This document shows positions 15,072-15,842 of a stretch of DNA of 15,842 nt, in pieces; the stretch's first letter is position 1; the number at the start of each line of letters is the position of its first letter. A model generated the notes under the pieces. The model was not told where the DNA came from and did no database searches. It saw only the letters and a list, made by a program, of their open reading frames with translations. Where the stretch lies: assembly GCA_937138955.1 (NCBI GenBank), contig CAKZPJ010000798.1, forward strand, positions 1 through 15,842, written 5' to 3'. The DNA is from an uncultured Flammeovirgaceae bacterium (GTDB lineage: Bacteria > Bacteroidota > Bacteroidia > Cytophagales > Cyclobacteriaceae). Position numbers and translations under genes: made by a program.

Positions 15072-15109
15072 TATCTGATATTCAGATAGTTATTCTTAGG
15101 GTATATTTT
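15072..15109 (+). promoter_or_regulatory. Palindrome and candidate -7 element upstream of the second permease
   Basis: TATCTGA (15072-15078) and TCAGATA (15082-15088) form a perfect inverted repeat with TAT between. TATATTTT at 15102-15109 resembles the TAnnTTTG -7 element (one mismatch), about 40 bases before the ATG at 15148. The palindrome sits where the upstream promoter element would be expected and could be a regulator site. No good TTG lies at the usual distance. Confidence 0.35.
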
Positions 15110-15147
15110 TTGGACTAAGGAAACAAACCCGCTAACCTCTTCTTCCT

Positions 15148-15842
15148 ATGCTCAAAAACCTGCTCAAAGTCGCGATCCGCAATATCGGTAAAGACCGTAT
15201 TTATAGTCTGCTTAATATTCTGGGATTAACCCTCGGTATTACCTGTAGTTTGTTTTTGCTGTTGTATCTGCTCAACGAGCTTAGCTACGACCGATTTCAT
15301 ACCGAGAAAAATCGCATCTATCGGGTAGTTACCCACTTCACCGAAACCGATAATCAATTTACTTGGCCTTCGTCGCAGATTCCTCTAGCCCAGGAGCTGG
15401 AAGAAAAGTATACCGAGATAGAACACGCCATTCGCTTTATTCCGGCAGGAAGAGAGTTATTTGAAAACCCTGATCGGGATGTACGGTTCTATGAAGAAGA
15501 TTTCTACTACGTAGACTCCACTCTCTTTGATGTATTCGATTTCTCGCTGTTGGCCGGTGATCCGGCAACTGTTTTGGTTAAACCCAACACGGCTGTATTA
15601 ACCCAGGAAACTGCTCAGAAATATTTCGGTAATGATGATCCGATAGGGCAAACCTTTAGAAATGGAGATGAAACCTACGAAATCACCGGACTAGTGGAAG
15701 ACGTGCCTGATAACTCCAGCTTAGAGTTTGACGCTCTACTATCAAGAGCCACTTTACCTGATGAAATAGGTGGCTGGGGAGGGTGGGGCGTTGGTACGTA
15801 TTTGCTTCTGAAAGAAGGCACCAGTCAAGCCGATGCGGAAGA
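15148..15842 (+). CDS. FtsX/MacB-type ABC transporter permease (N-terminal part, cut by window edge)
   Basis: The first 231 codons of a second large FtsX-like permease are visible and the frame is open to the window end. It begins MLKNLLKVAIRNIGKDRIYS, with a first membrane helix at about residues 20-44 (LLNILGLTLGITCSLFLLLY), and continues into the MacB-like periplasmic domain. It parallels the permease on the other strand block for block: NELSYDRFH against HELSYDAFH, NRIYRV against DRIYRV, DSTLFDVFDFSLLAGDPAT against DSTFFEVFSFPLIAGDPAT, and EDVPDNSSLEFDALLS against EKLPDNSHFHFSLL. The two genes are therefore paralogues, in divergent orientation, with moderate identity. The start ATG at 15148 gives the usual family opening. 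The membrane core and any ATPase partner lie outside the window. Confidence 0.88.
   Translation, partial: MLKNLLKVAIRNIGKDRIYSLLNILGLTLGITCSLFLLLYLLNELSYDRFHTEKNRIYRVVTHFTETDNQFTWPSSQIPLAQELEEKYTEIEHAIRFIPAGRELFENPDRDVRFYEEDFYYVDSTLFDVFDFSLLAGDPATVLVKPNTAVLTQETAQKYFGNDDPIGQTFRNGDETYEITGLVEDVPDNSSLEFDALLSRATLPDEIGGWGGWGVGTYLLLKEGTSQADAE

Larger units (their letters stand above)
14422..15147. other. Divergent spacer between two FtsX-type permease genes
   Basis: This 726-base region starts with the site C repeat. From 14517 to 14683 it is bounded by a perfect 10-base inverted repeat and holds a stem CTGGTTA/TAACCAG (14526-14532, 14541-14547). At 14685-14705 there is a perfect A/T-tract inverted repeat of 10 bases per arm around a single A. 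From 14702 to 14962 lies an open frame that looks like a coding remnant (own entry). A 17-base palindrome at 15072-15088 precedes the right-hand permease. Confidence 0.5.

Overview
The window looks like chromosomal DNA from a marine-type member of the Bacteroidota, probably order Cytophagales. This rests on a type IX secretion 'Plug' protein (DUF5103), a DUF3276/PUR-like protein, FtsX-type permeases of the large 800-residue kind typical of the group, Bacteroidota-style lipoproteins, moderate-to-low GC, and promoter candidates of the TTTG / TAnnTTTG type rather than -35/-10 boxes with strong Shine-Dalgarno sites. The order-level call is inference; no rRNA or tRNA gene was seen.

Left part (1-4310). 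A minus-strand pair, DUF58 protein then RsgA (cut by the left edge), is divergent from a plus-strand run: a DUF3276 nucleic-acid-binding protein closed by a good hairpin terminator, an AI-2E family permease, and the ribosome-associated ATPase YchF. The permease gene carries an apparent frameshifting deletion near its 3' end: its expected C-terminus is still readable in another frame. The spacer after its ancestral stop is a degenerate 7-bp periodic repeat.

Middle (4311-8766). A lone Cas6-family protein, with no CRISPR array or other cas gene in the window, is encoded on the plus strand. It meets tail to tail, with 3 bases between stop codons, a minus-strand pair: an ABC-F translation factor followed by the T9SS Plug lipoprotein.

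Right part (8767-15842). A promoter-bearing spacer leads to a small secreted Ig/FN3-like protein with a hairpin terminator, then a small lipocalin-like lipoprotein. Convergent to these, on the minus strand, are an FtsX/MacB-type permease and a sulfamidase-like sulfatase lipoprotein. A second permease of the same family is divergent from the first and runs off the right edge. The 726-base spacer between the permeases holds an unidentified 86-codon coding remnant, several inverted repeats and a 17-bp palindrome close to the second permease.

Most genes are housekeeping or envelope genes. The items most worth a second look are the orphan Cas6 with no obvious active-site histidine, the dispersed 7-bp repeat family shared by three spacers, and the damaged AI-2E permease. 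No defence island, prophage or complete mobile element was seen.
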